Source: Phycisphaeraceae bacterium
GTDB lineage: Bacteria > Planctomycetota > Phycisphaerae > Phycisphaerales > SM1A02
Direction: 5' to 3'
Assembly: GCA_019636735.1 (NCBI GenBank)
Contig: JAHBWY010000005.1
Coordinates: forward strand, 92,117-156,116
DNA length: 64,000 nucleotides
Below, in pieces: positions 35,417 through 43,555 of the stretch. Below the pieces are notes generated by a model, which worked only from the letters and a program-made list of their open reading frames with translations, ran no database searches and was not told where the DNA came from. The translations under genes were made by a program, and so were the position numbers. Numbering within the stretch: position 1 is the first letter of the stretch; each line of letters starts with the position of its first letter.

Positions 35417-35445
35417 AGAGTACCGGGCCCGCCCGCCGACTGCAA
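35417..35445 (-). promoter_or_regulatory. Promoter of rpsL-rpsG
   Basis: Read on the minus strand, TTGCAG (35445-35440) and TACTCT (35422-35417) are separated by 17 nt. The predicted start of transcription is near 35410, giving a leader of about 27 nt before the rpsL ATG at 35383. This is one of the best sigma-70-like promoters in the window. Confidence 0.6.
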
Positions 35446-35469
35446 CGGGGGCAGGGTCATGAAATCAAG

Positions 35470-35505
35470 GATCCCGCGGCTGGCGTGGAGCCAGCCAGCG
35501 GGATC
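35470..35505 (-). terminator. Hairpin downstream of the Cys-rich secreted protein gene
   Basis: GATCCCGC-GGCTGGC pairs with GCCAGCC-A-GCGGGATC around a 5-nt loop: a 15-bp stem with one bulged A. It begins 31 nt past the stop of the minus-strand gene that ends at 35536. On that strand it is followed by CTTGATTTCATG, a weak U-rich tail, so it is probably an intrinsic terminator insulating rpsL from read-through. Confidence 0.6.
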
Positions 35506-35535
35506 GGGGGAGGATATGGGGAGTCGGGCCGGGGT

Positions 35536-36666
35536 TCAGCAGGGCTTTCCGCACCAGATGGCCATGCACTCGCAGTGGCTGGATTCGGCCTGCTGCCGGC
35601 AGGCGTCAAGGTTCTCGAGGGTGAAGATGAGGTACTCCGTCACCCCGGTCGCGAAGCCGATGGCGCACTGCCCGAGGCACCCGCCGACGGACCTCTGGGG
35701 CTGCTGAATGCAGAGGGCCGTGCACCCGCGTGACGCCGTCCCGAGGGGCGCATCGAACATGCTCTCAAGCAGGAGCTGGAAGCACATCTGGCAGGAGATG
35801 GTGGTGGCGAATTGCTGGAACGCGCAGGGGTTCTGGCAGCCGGGGTCGGAGACCTCCGGCACGAAGTCATTCGGGTCCTCGATTGCCACGCTCGGAACGC
35901 CGTGGATCGTAAGGTTCAGCGTGATCGAGGGATCAAGGCTCTTGGCCTTCTTGGCCGTGGGTCCGGCGCTCGCTTCGAGTGCGACCACATCGATGCCGTC
36001 GCCGCCAATGTCGGGCCCCGGCCCCGCCGCCTCGGCCACTTGCGCGATGTACTGCATGCCGACGGCGGCATCGACCACCTCGCCCAGGATGGTGAGCGTC
36101 GTGAGCTTCACCATCGACTCCTCCGGTTCGAGCGAGAGGATGAAGTACTCGCTCTGAAGCAGAAGGGCGAGGGTGTGGCATCGGCCGTACTCGATCTTCG
36201 CGGCGACCAACTCGGCGCTCCAGGTGAGTTCGGCATGCGCACCGGACTCAGAGTCGTGCAGCTCCGACGCGCCCTTGGCGAGTGCGGCCTTCGCGAGGGG
36301 AAGCACCTTCACAAAGGCACGGCCGGGCACGCCATCGGCGACCACGGCGAAGGTCTCAAGGAGCGACGCTTGGTCGGCAACGAGCGCGACTTCAGCGCGG
36401 GGCGCGACGGGCACGCCGATCGAGCGCAGCAGCGTTGCCGCTGGCCACGCGTTCTTGCTGGGCCGCGAGAGAACCTCACCGAGGAGCAGCGCTCCATTGG
36501 CCGACGAAGGCTCCTCCCACTTGGGCAGCCCGGCGGTGGGGGTCGGCGCCCGACTCCCGCCATGCGCGGCGAGCGTTGCAGCGGCAACCGCAAGGGCGGC
36601 CGCGCCGAGGATCGGCGCGGAGTGGTGCGACTGGCTCGTGAGGGTGATGTGCAGAGACTTCTTCAT
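35536..36666 (-). CDS. Secreted protein with Cys-rich C-terminus, unknown function
   Basis: I do not recognise this 376-residue protein. AAAGGAG lies 6 nt before the ATG at 36666, fixing the start. Residues 1-36 look like an export signal (APILGAAALAVAAATLAAHG). The middle resembles DUF-type dimeric alpha/beta sequence (LVADQASLLETFAVVADGVP). The last 110 residues hold about 14 Cys, often in pairs or CxxC spacing (GCQNPCAFQQF, SCQMCFQLLL, CTALCIQQP, GCLGQCAIGF, CECMAIWCGKPC), suggesting several disulphides or metal binding. It is followed by a strong hairpin. Confidence 0.7.
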   Translation of the reverse strand: MKKSLHITLTSQSHHSAPILGAAALAVAAATLAAHGGSRAPTPTAGLPKWEEPSSANGALLLGEVLSRPSKNAWPAATLLRSIGVPVAPRAEVALVADQASLLETFAVVADGVPGRAFVKVLPLAKAALAKGASELHDSESGAHAELTWSAELVAAKIEYGRCHTLALLLQSEYFILSLEPEESMVKLTTLTILGEVVDAAVGMQYIAQVAEAAGPGPDIGGDGIDVVALEASAGPTAKKAKSLDPSITLNLTIHGVPSVAIEDPNDFVPEVSDPGCQNPCAFQQFATTISCQMCFQLLLESMFDAPLGTASRGCTALCIQQPQRSVGGCLGQCAIGFATGVTEYLIFTLENLDACRQQAESSHCECMAIWCGKPC

Positions 36667-36885
36667 GACCTGCTCCTTTCGAGCGCGATGCGGCGAGCAC
36701 CCGGCGTCGCTGCGGCGAGGCACACGGTGATGCCTCGATCCGTCGCCGTTCACGGAACCCGTCGGGGCTCCGCATCGCGTCACTCAGAAGGCCGCAAGTG
36801 CAGAGCAGGCGTGCGCGAAATCTCCCGCTATTCCAGCAAAGCCCGCCCGGAGCCGGGAAACGGCGTCAGTCCGCACGCATCGACT

Positions 36886-38055
36886 TCACCGAGCCGGTGC
36901 GCCCGTGGTCGGCCACGCCTGATCGGCGACGATCGACATCGAGACGCGCCAGTGATCCGGCGGTTGGCCCGCGGGTGTCTCGCGGATGTCGAGCACTTCG
37001 ATCTCGACTCGGTGACGACCGGGGGTCAACTCATCGAGCGGAATGACGAACGGATCGACAAGGCGACCGGGAACCCAGCCGCTCCGATCGGCGTCGCTGG
37101 CCCACACTTCGCGCCCGTCGACGATGCGCCGCTCCGCCCACGGGCTCGATGAGCGCACGCGCGCGCCATCCTCGCGCCATGGACGCCACCGCGCCACTTC
37201 CACGCCATCGACGCGCACGATGTGCGTGCGAGGACGGAACTCATCGCCCATCTCGCTGCCATGGCCAGTCGAGAGCACGCGAAGTCGCGGCCGATCGAGA
37301 CCGGGCAGAAGCGTGAAGCTCGCCTGCATGCGGCCGGTGCCCCGCTTCACCACCGGCTCGTCGATGAGCGGCACGACCATGCTTGGCCGACGAATGCCCG
37401 CAGTGCCACTCTCGTAGCGCAACTCGAAGGAGACGCGCCATCCCGGGTTCTTCCATGTGCCCATGTGAACCCTGAAGGTTCGCTCGCCCCAGAGCACCGG
37501 GAGCAACGGCGTCAGATCCGCCTCAAAGCGGCCCGCCGCACCGAAGCCGGTCACGAAGCGCATGAGTTCAACCTGCATGGGCGGGCGACCTCCACCCACT
37601 GGAAGCACCACGCCCACCGACCCAAGGCGGGTCCAAGGATCGCCCGGCCTCGGCAGCGCCTCAGGATCATCGATCGGCTCGACGGTGACGACGCCGAAGA
37701 CGCTCATCGCCTGCGAGGGCGTCGGCTCCTGCGGCAGGCGCAGCGTGCGCTCCGCGGTCTGTCCGAAGTCCTTCAGGATCAGATCACCGCGAGGGGTCGT
37801 TGCATCCTTGTCCTTCGGCGCGTCGGCCCCTTCAAAGGAGAGCTCAACGCGGTCGAAGACGAGGACCGTGCTGGATGGCGCCGTGGCCGGCGCTCGATCC
37901 CAATCGCGCGTTGGAGCGCGCGATGGATCGCGCGCCTGGACTCGCGGCGCCGCGGCCGCCTCAAGAATGAAGGGCGTGCCGAGAAGGACTCCCGCCAGCA
38001 CGCTCAGCGCCGCGAAGCGCGCCGTTCGATTTCTGCGACGGCCATCTGATCGCAT
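36886..38055 (-). CDS. Secreted PNGase F-like protein
   Basis: A 389-residue exported protein resembling the two-domain fold of peptide-N-glycosidase F, which removes N-linked glycans. GGAG lies 8 nt before ATG 38055, so the start falls 52 nt inside the upstream rnhA. The signal peptide is AALSVLAGVLLGTPFILEA. The N-domain has VELMRFVTGFGAAGRFEADL followed by GERTFRVHMGTWKNPGWRVS. The C-domain has STGHGSEMGDEFRPRTHIVR, then VDGVEVARWRPWREDG and DADRSGWVPG, which line up with the GHG...EF..KTH and 'NW.PG' blocks of PNGase F. Whether it is an active glycosidase is open; the acidic active-site residues were not checked by alignment. Confidence 0.72.
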   Translation of the reverse strand: MRSDGRRRNRTARFAALSVLAGVLLGTPFILEAAAAPRVQARDPSRAPTRDWDRAPATAPSSTVLVFDRVELSFEGADAPKDKDATTPRGDLILKDFGQTAERTLRLPQEPTPSQAMSVFGVVTVEPIDDPEALPRPGDPWTRLGSVGVVLPVGGGRPPMQVELMRFVTGFGAAGRFEADLTPLLPVLWGERTFRVHMGTWKNPGWRVSFELRYESGTAGIRRPSMVVPLIDEPVVKRGTGRMQASFTLLPGLDRPRLRVLSTGHGSEMGDEFRPRTHIVRVDGVEVARWRPWREDGARVRSSSPWAERRIVDGREVWASDADRSGWVPGRLVDPFVIPLDELTPGRHRVEIEVLDIRETPAGQPPDHWRVSMSIVADQAWPTTGAPAR

Positions 38056-38459
38056 CGGTTGTTCTCCGGGTGGTCCTTGTGGCCACGAACCCAGTGCATG
38101 GACACCTCGTGGCGCTCGCGCAACGCGTCGAGCCTCTTCCAGAGGTCGTCGTTCTTGACCGGCTCGCGGCGGCTGGTCTTCCAACCTTTCTGCTTCCAAC
38201 CGTCGAGCCACTCGCGCAGCCCCTTCACGGCGTACTCGCTGTCCGAGGTCACCGAGACCTTGCCCCGGTCGGCCGGGAGTGCCTCCAGCCCCTCGATGAT
38301 GGCCAGCAGTTCCATGCGGTTGTTCGTGGTCTGGGGGTCGAACCCCGATCGGGCGACCTCGCCATCGATCCCCTCCCCCCGCAGAATGAACGCCCAGCCC
38401 CCCGGCCCCGGGTTCCCGGAACAGGCTCCGTCGGTATACAACTCGAAACGCGCCAGCAT
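38004..38459 (-). CDS. rnhA: Ribonuclease HI
   Basis: RNase HI cuts the RNA strand of RNA-DNA hybrids. The 151-residue product has the four catalytic acids in context: FELYTDGACSGNPGPGG, TTNNRMELLAIIEGL, VTSDSEYAVKGLREW and HPENNRCDQMAVAEI. The size is normal. TAAACT (38467-38472) lies 7 nt before the ATG and there is no Shine-Dalgarno. An open frame continues far upstream through plsX, but that is an antisense shadow. The 3' end overlaps the start of the PNGase F-like gene by 52 nt. Confidence 0.95.
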   Translation of the reverse strand: MLARFELYTDGACSGNPGPGGWAFILRGEGIDGEVARSGFDPQTTNNRMELLAIIEGLEALPADRGKVSVTSDSEYAVKGLREWLDGWKQKGWKTSRREPVKNDDLWKRLDALRERHEVSMHWVRGHKDHPENNRCDQMAVAEIERRASRR

Positions 38460-38520
38460 GGAGGCGAGTTTACGAACCCCGCCCATGGCTGTCGGATGGA
38501 TGATCGCCCCCTTGGCCGGG

Positions 38521-38548
38521 TTGACAGTCTTCATTGCCCCGGTACCCT
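38521..38548 (+). promoter_or_regulatory. Promoter of the rpmF-plsX-fab operon
   Basis: A consensus TTGACA (38521-38526) and TACCCT (38543-38548) are separated by 16 nt. The expected transcription start is near 38555, giving a leader of about 45 nt before the rpmF ATG at 38601, long enough for the GGAG 8 nt upstream of that start. Confidence 0.7.
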
Positions 38549-38600
38549 GTGTAGCCCTTCGCGGGGCACCGACCGCCTTCGCCTCGACGGAGCATCGACC

Positions 38601-38786
38601 ATGAACCCAGCATTTCGAACCTCGCCTGGCCGGACCCGTCGCCGACGGTCGCACCATGCCATCAAGGCGGCCCACACCGTGCTCTGTCCCCAGTGCCAGG
38701 CACCGAAGCGGCCCCACGCGGCATGCCGCGGATGCGGCTATGTCAGGCCCGGTCTCCAGTTGAAGGTCGCCCAGCCCGAAGCGTAA
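38601..38786 (+). CDS. rpmF: 50S ribosomal protein L32
   Basis: L32, 61 residues. It begins MNPAFRTSPGRTRRRRSHHA and carries a zinc-ribbon of the C-x-x-C type (LCPQCQAPKRPHAACRGCGY), so this is the zinc-containing C+ form. GGAG lies 8 nt upstream. It is followed by plsX after 3 nt, the widespread rpmF-plsX pairing at the head of fatty-acid operons. The first residues differ from the usual 'MAVPKRK' start, but the basic Arg run and ribbon support the call. Confidence 0.9.
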   Translation: MNPAFRTSPGRTRRRRSHHAIKAAHTVLCPQCQAPKRPHAACRGCGYVRPGLQLKVAQPEA

Positions 38787-38789
38787 CCC

Positions 38790-39800
38790 ATGCGCCTCGG
38801 CGTTGATGTCATGGGCGGGGACAACGCCCCTGACCAAATCCTCAAGGGCTGCTTCGCCGCACTTCCACTTCTTCCGGAAGAGGACGAGCTTGTTCTCATC
38901 GGCGATGGCACGACCATTCGGGAAACGCTCGCCGAGCGCGGCATCACCGATCGCCGCGTGCAGGTCGTGCACACGAGCGAGGTCATCGGCATGGATGACT
39001 CGCCGGTCGAGGCGATCCGCACCAAGAAGGACGCCTCGATCGTCGTCATGGCGCGCATGGCCAGCCCGAAGGAGAACGATCGGCTGGACGCGGTCGTCTC
39101 CGCCGGCAACACCGGCGCCATGGTCAGCGCGGCGCAGATGCACATGCGTCGCCTGCCCAATGTGATTCGACCGGGGATTGCTGTCACGGTGCCGACTTTC
39201 GCCGGGGCCGTGGTGCTGATCGATGTCGGCGCGAACATCGAGCCGAAGCCCTCGCACCTGGCACAGTACGGCGTCATGGGCGATGTCTATGCCCGCCAGG
39301 TCCTCGGCGTCGCCCAGCCTCGAGTGGCCATCATGAATGTCGGCGGCGAAGAGCAGAAGGGCACCGACGACATGCGCGAAGCGCGCGATCTGCTGCGGGC
39401 GCAGCCCGATCTCAACTTTGTCGGATTCGTCGAAGGCCGTGGCGTCTTCGACGGTGAGGCCGATGTGGTCATCACCGACGGTGTGGTCGGCAATGTCATG
39501 ATCAAGCTTGCGGAAGGACTCTCCTCCGGCATCTTCAAGGCGCTCGCGCGGGAGGTCCTTGAGATCGACCCCGAGCTCGCCTCGCGTCTTGAGCCGGTGG
39601 TCAAGAGCCTCTACGCCAAGCATGACTATCACGAGTACGGCGGTGCCCCGCTGCTCGGCGTGAATGGAGTCTGCCTGATCTCGCACGGTTCGAGCGTGGC
39701 CCGGACCATCACCAACGCCATCGTCCGCGCCAGGACCTTCGTTGAAACGGGCGTCAACGAAGCCATGAGCCGACGGCTCGCACGACTGGTCGAGGCATGA
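38790..39800 (+). CDS. plsX: Phosphate acyltransferase PlsX
   Basis: PlsX converts acyl-ACP to acyl-phosphate, the donor for glycerol-3-phosphate acylation by PlsY. The 336-residue product begins LGVDVMGGDNAPDQILKG, then IGDGTTIRETL, VVSAGNTGAMVSAAQMHM, DVGANIEPKPSHLAQYG, VGFVEGRGVF and HEYGGAPLLGVNGV, all standard. It sits between rpmF and fabH and overlaps fabH by 4 nt. The ATG has no clear Shine-Dalgarno, so coupling to rpmF translation is likely. Confidence 0.96.
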   Translation: MRLGVDVMGGDNAPDQILKGCFAALPLLPEEDELVLIGDGTTIRETLAERGITDRRVQVVHTSEVIGMDDSPVEAIRTKKDASIVVMARMASPKENDRLDAVVSAGNTGAMVSAAQMHMRRLPNVIRPGIAVTVPTFAGAVVLIDVGANIEPKPSHLAQYGVMGDVYARQVLGVAQPRVAIMNVGGEEQKGTDDMREARDLLRAQPDLNFVGFVEGRGVFDGEADVVITDGVVGNVMIKLAEGLSSGIFKALAREVLEIDPELASRLEPVVKSLYAKHDYHEYGGAPLLGVNGVCLISHGSSVARTITNAIVRARTFVETGVNEAMSRRLARLVEA

Positions 39801-40807
39801 GCGCTCCCGCGACCTCCCGCCCCATCGGCGTTCGCCTGGTCGCCACCGGCTCGGCCGTCCCTTCAACTGAACTGACCAACAGGGATCTCGAGAAGATCCT
39901 CGACACAAGCGACGAGTGGATCTTCCAGCGCACGGGGATCTCCTCGCGTCGCATCAGCGATCCCACGAAGGAAGGCACCTTCACACTGGCGCGGGACGCC
40001 GTGCGCAAGGCGCTCGATGCGGCGCAGTGGGACCCGGCGTCGCTTGATCTCCTCATCTGCGCCAGTTGCACACAGGAGATGACCTGCCCGAGTATCTCCT
40101 GTCGCATCGCCGGAGAGGTCGGCGCAACGGGAACCGGCGCCTTCGACCTCGTCGCCGCGTGCAGCGGCTTCGTCTACGCCATCAATGTCGCCGATTCGCT
40201 GATCCGGTCAGGCCGCTATCGACGCGTGGGCGTGGTCGGCTGCGATGCGATGAGCACGGTGGTCGACTACACCGATCGCTCGGTGAGCATTCTCTTCGGT
40301 GACGCGGCGGGAGCCGCCATGCTCGAGGCCGACCCCGACCCGGGTCGAGGGTGCATTCACCAGACGCTCGGCGCGGACGGTTCTGACTGGAGACAGCTTT
40401 ACATGCCGCGCCGCATGCAGGAAGTTCCGCCGGGCGAAGAGGACAATCCCATTCGCCTCGGCTACCTGCGCATGCATGGCCGGGAGGTCTTCAAGTTCGC
40501 GGTCAACAAGTTCCGCGAGATCATCGAGGACGCGCTTCGTTCGACCAGCCTGACGCCCTCCGAGGTCAGTCAGTTCATCTGTCATCAGTCCAATCGCCGC
40601 ATCATCGACGCATCGATCGAGAAGCTCTCGCTGCCTCCCGAGAAGGTGCATGTCAACATCGATCGCTACGGGAACTCGAGCGCCGGCAGCGTGGGACTCT
40701 GCCTCGATGAGCTCTGGCGCGCGGGCAAGATCCCGCAGGGCCAGCCCATGGTGCTCGTCGCGTTCGGCGGCGGGCTCACCTGGGCGAGCAGTGTCTGGAA
40801 GGTGTAG
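39797..40807 (+). CDS. fabH: 3-oxoacyl-ACP synthase III FabH
   Basis: FabH starts fatty-acid synthesis by condensing an acyl-CoA primer with malonyl-ACP. The 336-residue product has the active-site Cys in FDLVAACSGFVYAINV, His in FICHQSNRRIIDASI and Asn in YGNSSAGSVGLCL, the classic Cys-His-Asn triad. EWIFQRTGISSRRISD and GDAAGAAMLEAD are also present. It overlaps plsX by 4 nt and is followed by fabD after 54 nt. Confidence 0.96.
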   Translation: MSAPATSRPIGVRLVATGSAVPSTELTNRDLEKILDTSDEWIFQRTGISSRRISDPTKEGTFTLARDAVRKALDAAQWDPASLDLLICASCTQEMTCPSISCRIAGEVGATGTGAFDLVAACSGFVYAINVADSLIRSGRYRRVGVVGCDAMSTVVDYTDRSVSILFGDAAGAAMLEADPDPGRGCIHQTLGADGSDWRQLYMPRRMQEVPPGEEDNPIRLGYLRMHGREVFKFAVNKFREIIEDALRSTSLTPSEVSQFICHQSNRRIIDASIEKLSLPPEKVHVNIDRYGNSSAGSVGLCLDELWRAGKIPQGQPMVLVAFGGGLTWASSVWKV

Positions 40808-40861
40808 TGTGATCGTCGGCGCCGGGCCTTTGCGGGCGCCCGACACCGAGGAGATCAGATC

Positions 40862-41863
40862 ATGAGTTCGAAGCGCATCGTCGTGCTCTGTCCGGGACAG
40901 GGGGCTCAGACCGTCGGCATGGGACACTCCTGGCGTCAGGGGTCTCCGGCGGCCGCTCGCGTCTTCAACGAGGCCGATGCCATCGTCAGCGCGTTGCCGT
41001 CGTGGTCGGGCATGCGGAGCCTGAGCGCCTTCTGCGTAGAGGGGCCCGCTTCGGAACTCGACCGGACCGATGTCAGCCAGCCTGCGCTCTACACCTGCGG
41101 CATCGCCTGCTGGCATGCGATGCGCGAAGATGGCTTGAGCGAGCCTCTCGCAGCGGCCGCAGGGCTGAGCCTTGGTGAGTACACCGCCCTCGCGATCGCC
41201 GGCGCCATCACCTTCGAAGATGGCCTTCGACTGGTCGCTGAGCGCGGGCGCCTGATGCAGGCCGCCGCGGAGCGCAGTAACGGCGGCATGGTGGCGCTCA
41301 TCGGCGCCGATGAGGCGCAGGCGAGCGAGGTCTGCGCGAAGGCCGCCGAAGGCGAAGTGCTCGTCAGCGCGAATTTCAATGCCCCCGGACAGGTGGTGCT
41401 CTCGGGTCATGCCACCGCGTGCGATCGCGCCGAGAAGGCGGCCTCGGACATGGGACTTCGTGCCAGCCGTCTCAAGGTGGCGGGAGCCTTCCACAGCCCG
41501 CTCATGGCCCCAGCGGCGGAGGGACTGGCCCGAGCCCTCAAAGATATCGAGGTCCGACGGCCCTCCTGCGATGTCTGGAGCAATGTCACCGGCCATCGAC
41601 ACGATCGGGACTCCCCCTCGTCCATCAAGGAACTCCTCGTCTCCCAGCTCGTCTCGCCGGTACGATGGAGTCAAGGGTGCACGGACCTGGTGGCCGCCAT
41701 GGCGGCCGATGGCGGTGCGGCCTTCCATGAACTCGCCCCCGGCTCCGTGCTGAAGGGGCTCATGCGACGCATTGATCGGAGCACTGAGGTGATCACCCAT
41801 GACCAGCATGACCAGCATGACCAGCACAGCCAAGCGAAGCGGACAGAGAGAGCCACGGCCTGA
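40862..41863 (+). CDS. fabD: Malonyl-CoA:ACP transacylase FabD
   Basis: FabD loads malonyl groups onto ACP. The 333-residue product begins with CPGQGAQTVGMGHSW and has the nucleophile elbow AAGLSLGEYTALA (GLSLG instead of the common GHSLG), an Arg in ITFEDGLRLVAERGRLMQ and the catalytic His in GAFHSPLMAPA. A strong GAGGAGAT lies 6 nt before the ATG. The C-terminus (HDQHDQHDQHSQ) is encoded by a 9-nt tandem repeat that also serves as the start of the next gene; the two genes overlap by 65 nt. Confidence 0.95.
   Translation: MSSKRIVVLCPGQGAQTVGMGHSWRQGSPAAARVFNEADAIVSALPSWSGMRSLSAFCVEGPASELDRTDVSQPALYTCGIACWHAMREDGLSEPLAAAAGLSLGEYTALAIAGAITFEDGLRLVAERGRLMQAAAERSNGGMVALIGADEAQASEVCAKAAEGEVLVSANFNAPGQVVLSGHATACDRAEKAASDMGLRASRLKVAGAFHSPLMAPAAEGLARALKDIEVRRPSCDVWSNVTGHRHDRDSPSSIKELLVSQLVSPVRWSQGCTDLVAAMAADGGAAFHELAPGSVLKGLMRRIDRSTEVITHDQHDQHDQHSQAKRTERATA
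41799..41825 (+). repeat. 9-nt tandem repeat ATGACCAGC x3 in the fabD/lipoprotein overlap
   Basis: Three copies of ATGACCAGC start at 41799, 41808 and 41817. In the fabD frame they encode repeated HDQ; in the lipoprotein frame they give MTS repeats, so there are three in-frame ATG starts. GAGGTGATC just upstream favours the first. Copy number change would alter both proteins without breaking either frame. Confidence 0.8.
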
Positions 41864-42671
41864 CCTGGCTCTTCTGGTTGGCGCAGGCCTTGCCATCGGC
41901 GGCATCCTCTTCACGAGTGGGTGCAAGAAGAAGGAGGAGCCGCCACCTGTCGTTGTGCAGGACGAGGCGCCCCCGCCACCGCCTCCACAGCCAACGCCGA
42001 CCGATCTCTTCGCGAAATACAACATCGATCCGCGCATCACCATTGCCCCGGATGAAATCCCGGTCGATGAGCAGGACCCTGAGCGCGGAACTCAGAAGCT
42101 CGTCGCCGTCCTGCAATTCTTCGACGCGATGGTCCGTGGATCGGATGACCGCCTCCGGCCGATGCTCGCCAGCGCCGACCAGCAGGTTCTGGCTCAGCTC
42201 GTCCAGTCAGGTCAGTTTCAGAGTGCCGCCGGCGCCGTCACGCGTGTGCTGCTCGGCTGCGGAACCTTCCAGCTCGGCTTCGAGACCTCTGATGCGGTCT
42301 TCGCCCTCATTCAGAGCGGCAGCCGCATCGAGCCCCAGCTCTGGACATTCACACTTGACGAGAACGGCAAGGCGACCTTCGACGCCGTGCCCGCTCCGCC
42401 GGACATTCTCATGCGTCTGACCGGCACCAAGGCAGCGCCGCGCATTCGGCAGTGGGCGCAGGTGCTGAAGGAGAAGATGGACGAGGCCCTGAAGCCCGAC
42501 GAGGAGATCAAGTGGCCCACCATCAACTACTCGACCGGCGATGAAGAGGGAAGCGAGGGAGGCGACGCCCCTGCTGGCGGCGCTCCGCCCACGCGAGATC
42601 CCGACGCGCCCGGCAAGCGCCCGCCGCGCCCCGGCGTGCCCGCCCCGCGTCCGCCCTCTCCGGGCGGCTGA
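41799..42671 (+). CDS. Probable lipoprotein within the fab operon, unknown function
   Basis: A 290-residue protein that I do not recognise. GAGGTGATC, a long match to the 16S anti-SD, precedes the first of three tandem ATGs (MTSMTSMTST). A hydrophobic segment ALLVGAGLAIGGILFTSGC ends in a Cys that may be lipidated, though FTSGC is not an ideal lipobox. A Pro-rich stretch follows (PPPVVVQDEAPPPPPPQP), then a folded domain of about 170 residues (KLVAVLQFFDAMVRGSDD, LLGCGTFQLGFETSDAV) and a Gly/Pro-rich tail. Its position between fabD and fabG is not part of the usual fab cluster. Confidence 0.75.
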   Translation: MTSMTSMTSTAKRSGQREPRPDLALLVGAGLAIGGILFTSGCKKKEEPPPVVVQDEAPPPPPPQPTPTDLFAKYNIDPRITIAPDEIPVDEQDPERGTQKLVAVLQFFDAMVRGSDDRLRPMLASADQQVLAQLVQSGQFQSAAGAVTRVLLGCGTFQLGFETSDAVFALIQSGSRIEPQLWTFTLDENGKATFDAVPAPPDILMRLTGTKAAPRIRQWAQVLKEKMDEALKPDEEIKWPTINYSTGDEEGSEGGDAPAGGAPPTRDPDAPGKRPPRPGVPAPRPPSPGG

Positions 42672-42678
42672 TCGCCCG
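42661..42678 (+). other. Small stem-loop after the lipoprotein gene
   Basis: CGGGCG-GCTGAT-CGCCCG forms a 6-bp stem with a 6-nt loop across the stop codon of the lipoprotein gene, 52 nt before the proposed fabG start. No T-run follows, so it is more likely an mRNA-structure element than a terminator. Confidence 0.3.
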
Positions 42679-42729
42679 ACCACTCGCCCATCGCACTGCG
42701 CACGCGCGCCCGACTGAGAAGAGGACGCT

Positions 42730-43473
42730 ATCGACCATCGTGTAGCTATCGTGACCGGCGCAAGCCGGGGAATCGGACGAGCCATCGCTCTTCGCGCCGT
42801 GAAGGAGGGGCGCCGTGTGGTGGGCGTCGCCCGCACACTCGACGCGCTTGCCCCCGTGGCCGAAGAGGCGGCGAAGGGCTCCTCCGGCGGTGGCTCCTTT
42901 CACCCGAAGGCATGCGATGTCGGCGACGGGGATGCGCTGACTTCGCTCATCGAAGGCGTCGTCAGCGAGTTCGGACGGCTCGACATTCTGGTGAACAACG
43001 CGGGCATCACGCGCGATGGCTTGATCCTCCGCATGAGCGACGAAGACTGGGCCGATGTCCTTCGCGTCAATCTCACGAGCGCATTCGTGGCCTGCCGCGC
43101 AGCGACTCGGTCGATGATGCGCGGCAAGTTCGGGCGGATCGTGAACATCGGCAGCGTATCGGGCATCATGGGGAACGCCGGGCAGGCGAACTACGCCGCG
43201 TCGAAGGCGGGTCTCATCGGACTCACCAAGAGCATCGCCCGGGAGTTCGCCAGCAAGAATGTCACGGCGAATGTCATCGCCCCCGGGTTCATCGAGACGG
43301 ACATGACCGGGGCGCTCGGCACGGCCATCCGAGATGCCGTCCTGCCGCAGATCCCAATGCGGCGCTTCGGGACCTCGCAGGAGATCGCCGCCACGGTCTC
43401 CTTCCTTTGCTCGGACGAGGCCGGATACATGACCGGCCAGGTTCTTGTCGTCGACGGCGGAATGGCCATGTGA
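42730..43473 (+). CDS. fabG: 3-oxoacyl-ACP reductase FabG, apparent AUC start
   Basis: FabG is the NADPH-dependent short-chain reductase of the elongation cycle. The Rossmann loop [32 protein letters not shown] and the catalytic Ser-Tyr-Lys in [20 protein letters not shown] (then K) are clear, as is [10 protein letters not shown]. The first canonical start in frame, GTG 42751, would begin at VTGASRG and delete the first beta strand. The frame is closed by TGA at 42715, and the only codon giving a full fold is ATC at 42730 ([15 protein letters not shown]), with GAGG 5 nt before it. I therefore give 42730 as the start, 247 residues; if GTG is used the protein has 240. Confidence 0.9.
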   Translation: MDHRVAIVTGASRGIGRAIALRAVKEGRRVVGVARTLDALAPVAEEAAKGSSGGGSFHPKACDVGDGDALTSLIEGVVSEFGRLDILVNNAGITRDGLILRMSDEDWADVLRVNLTSAFVACRAATRSMMRGKFGRIVNIGSVSGIMGNAGQANYAASKAGLIGLTKSIAREFASKNVTANVIAPGFIETDMTGALGTAIRDAVLPQIPMRRFGTSQEIAATVSFLCSDEAGYMTGQVLVVDGGMAM

Positions 43474-43510
43474 TCGCGTGCGGATGGTGGCGGCCCCGCC
43501 GGGCTCCCGC

Positions 43511-43516
43511 TATATT
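43511..43516 (+). promoter_or_regulatory. Probable internal -10 box for acpP
   Basis: TATATT at 43511-43516 is the most A/T-rich block in the 82-nt gap between fabG and acpP. It would start transcription near 43523, leaving a leader of about 33 nt that contains GAGGAGGT. No good -35 is visible 17 nt upstream. A separate promoter would fit the high demand for ACP. Confidence 0.5.
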
Positions 43517-43555
43517 GCCGCCCTGTTTTCAATGAACCCATTGAGGAGGTCCCTC

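Noticed and set aside
38460..39908. Long N-terminal extension of rnhA across plsX
   Set aside because: It is antisense to plsX; the RNase HI fold begins at 38459, and a TAAACT box supports that start.
40208..42043. Minus-strand 611-residue frame opposite fabH-fabD
   Set aside because: It lies antisense to two certain fab genes and shows shadow composition.
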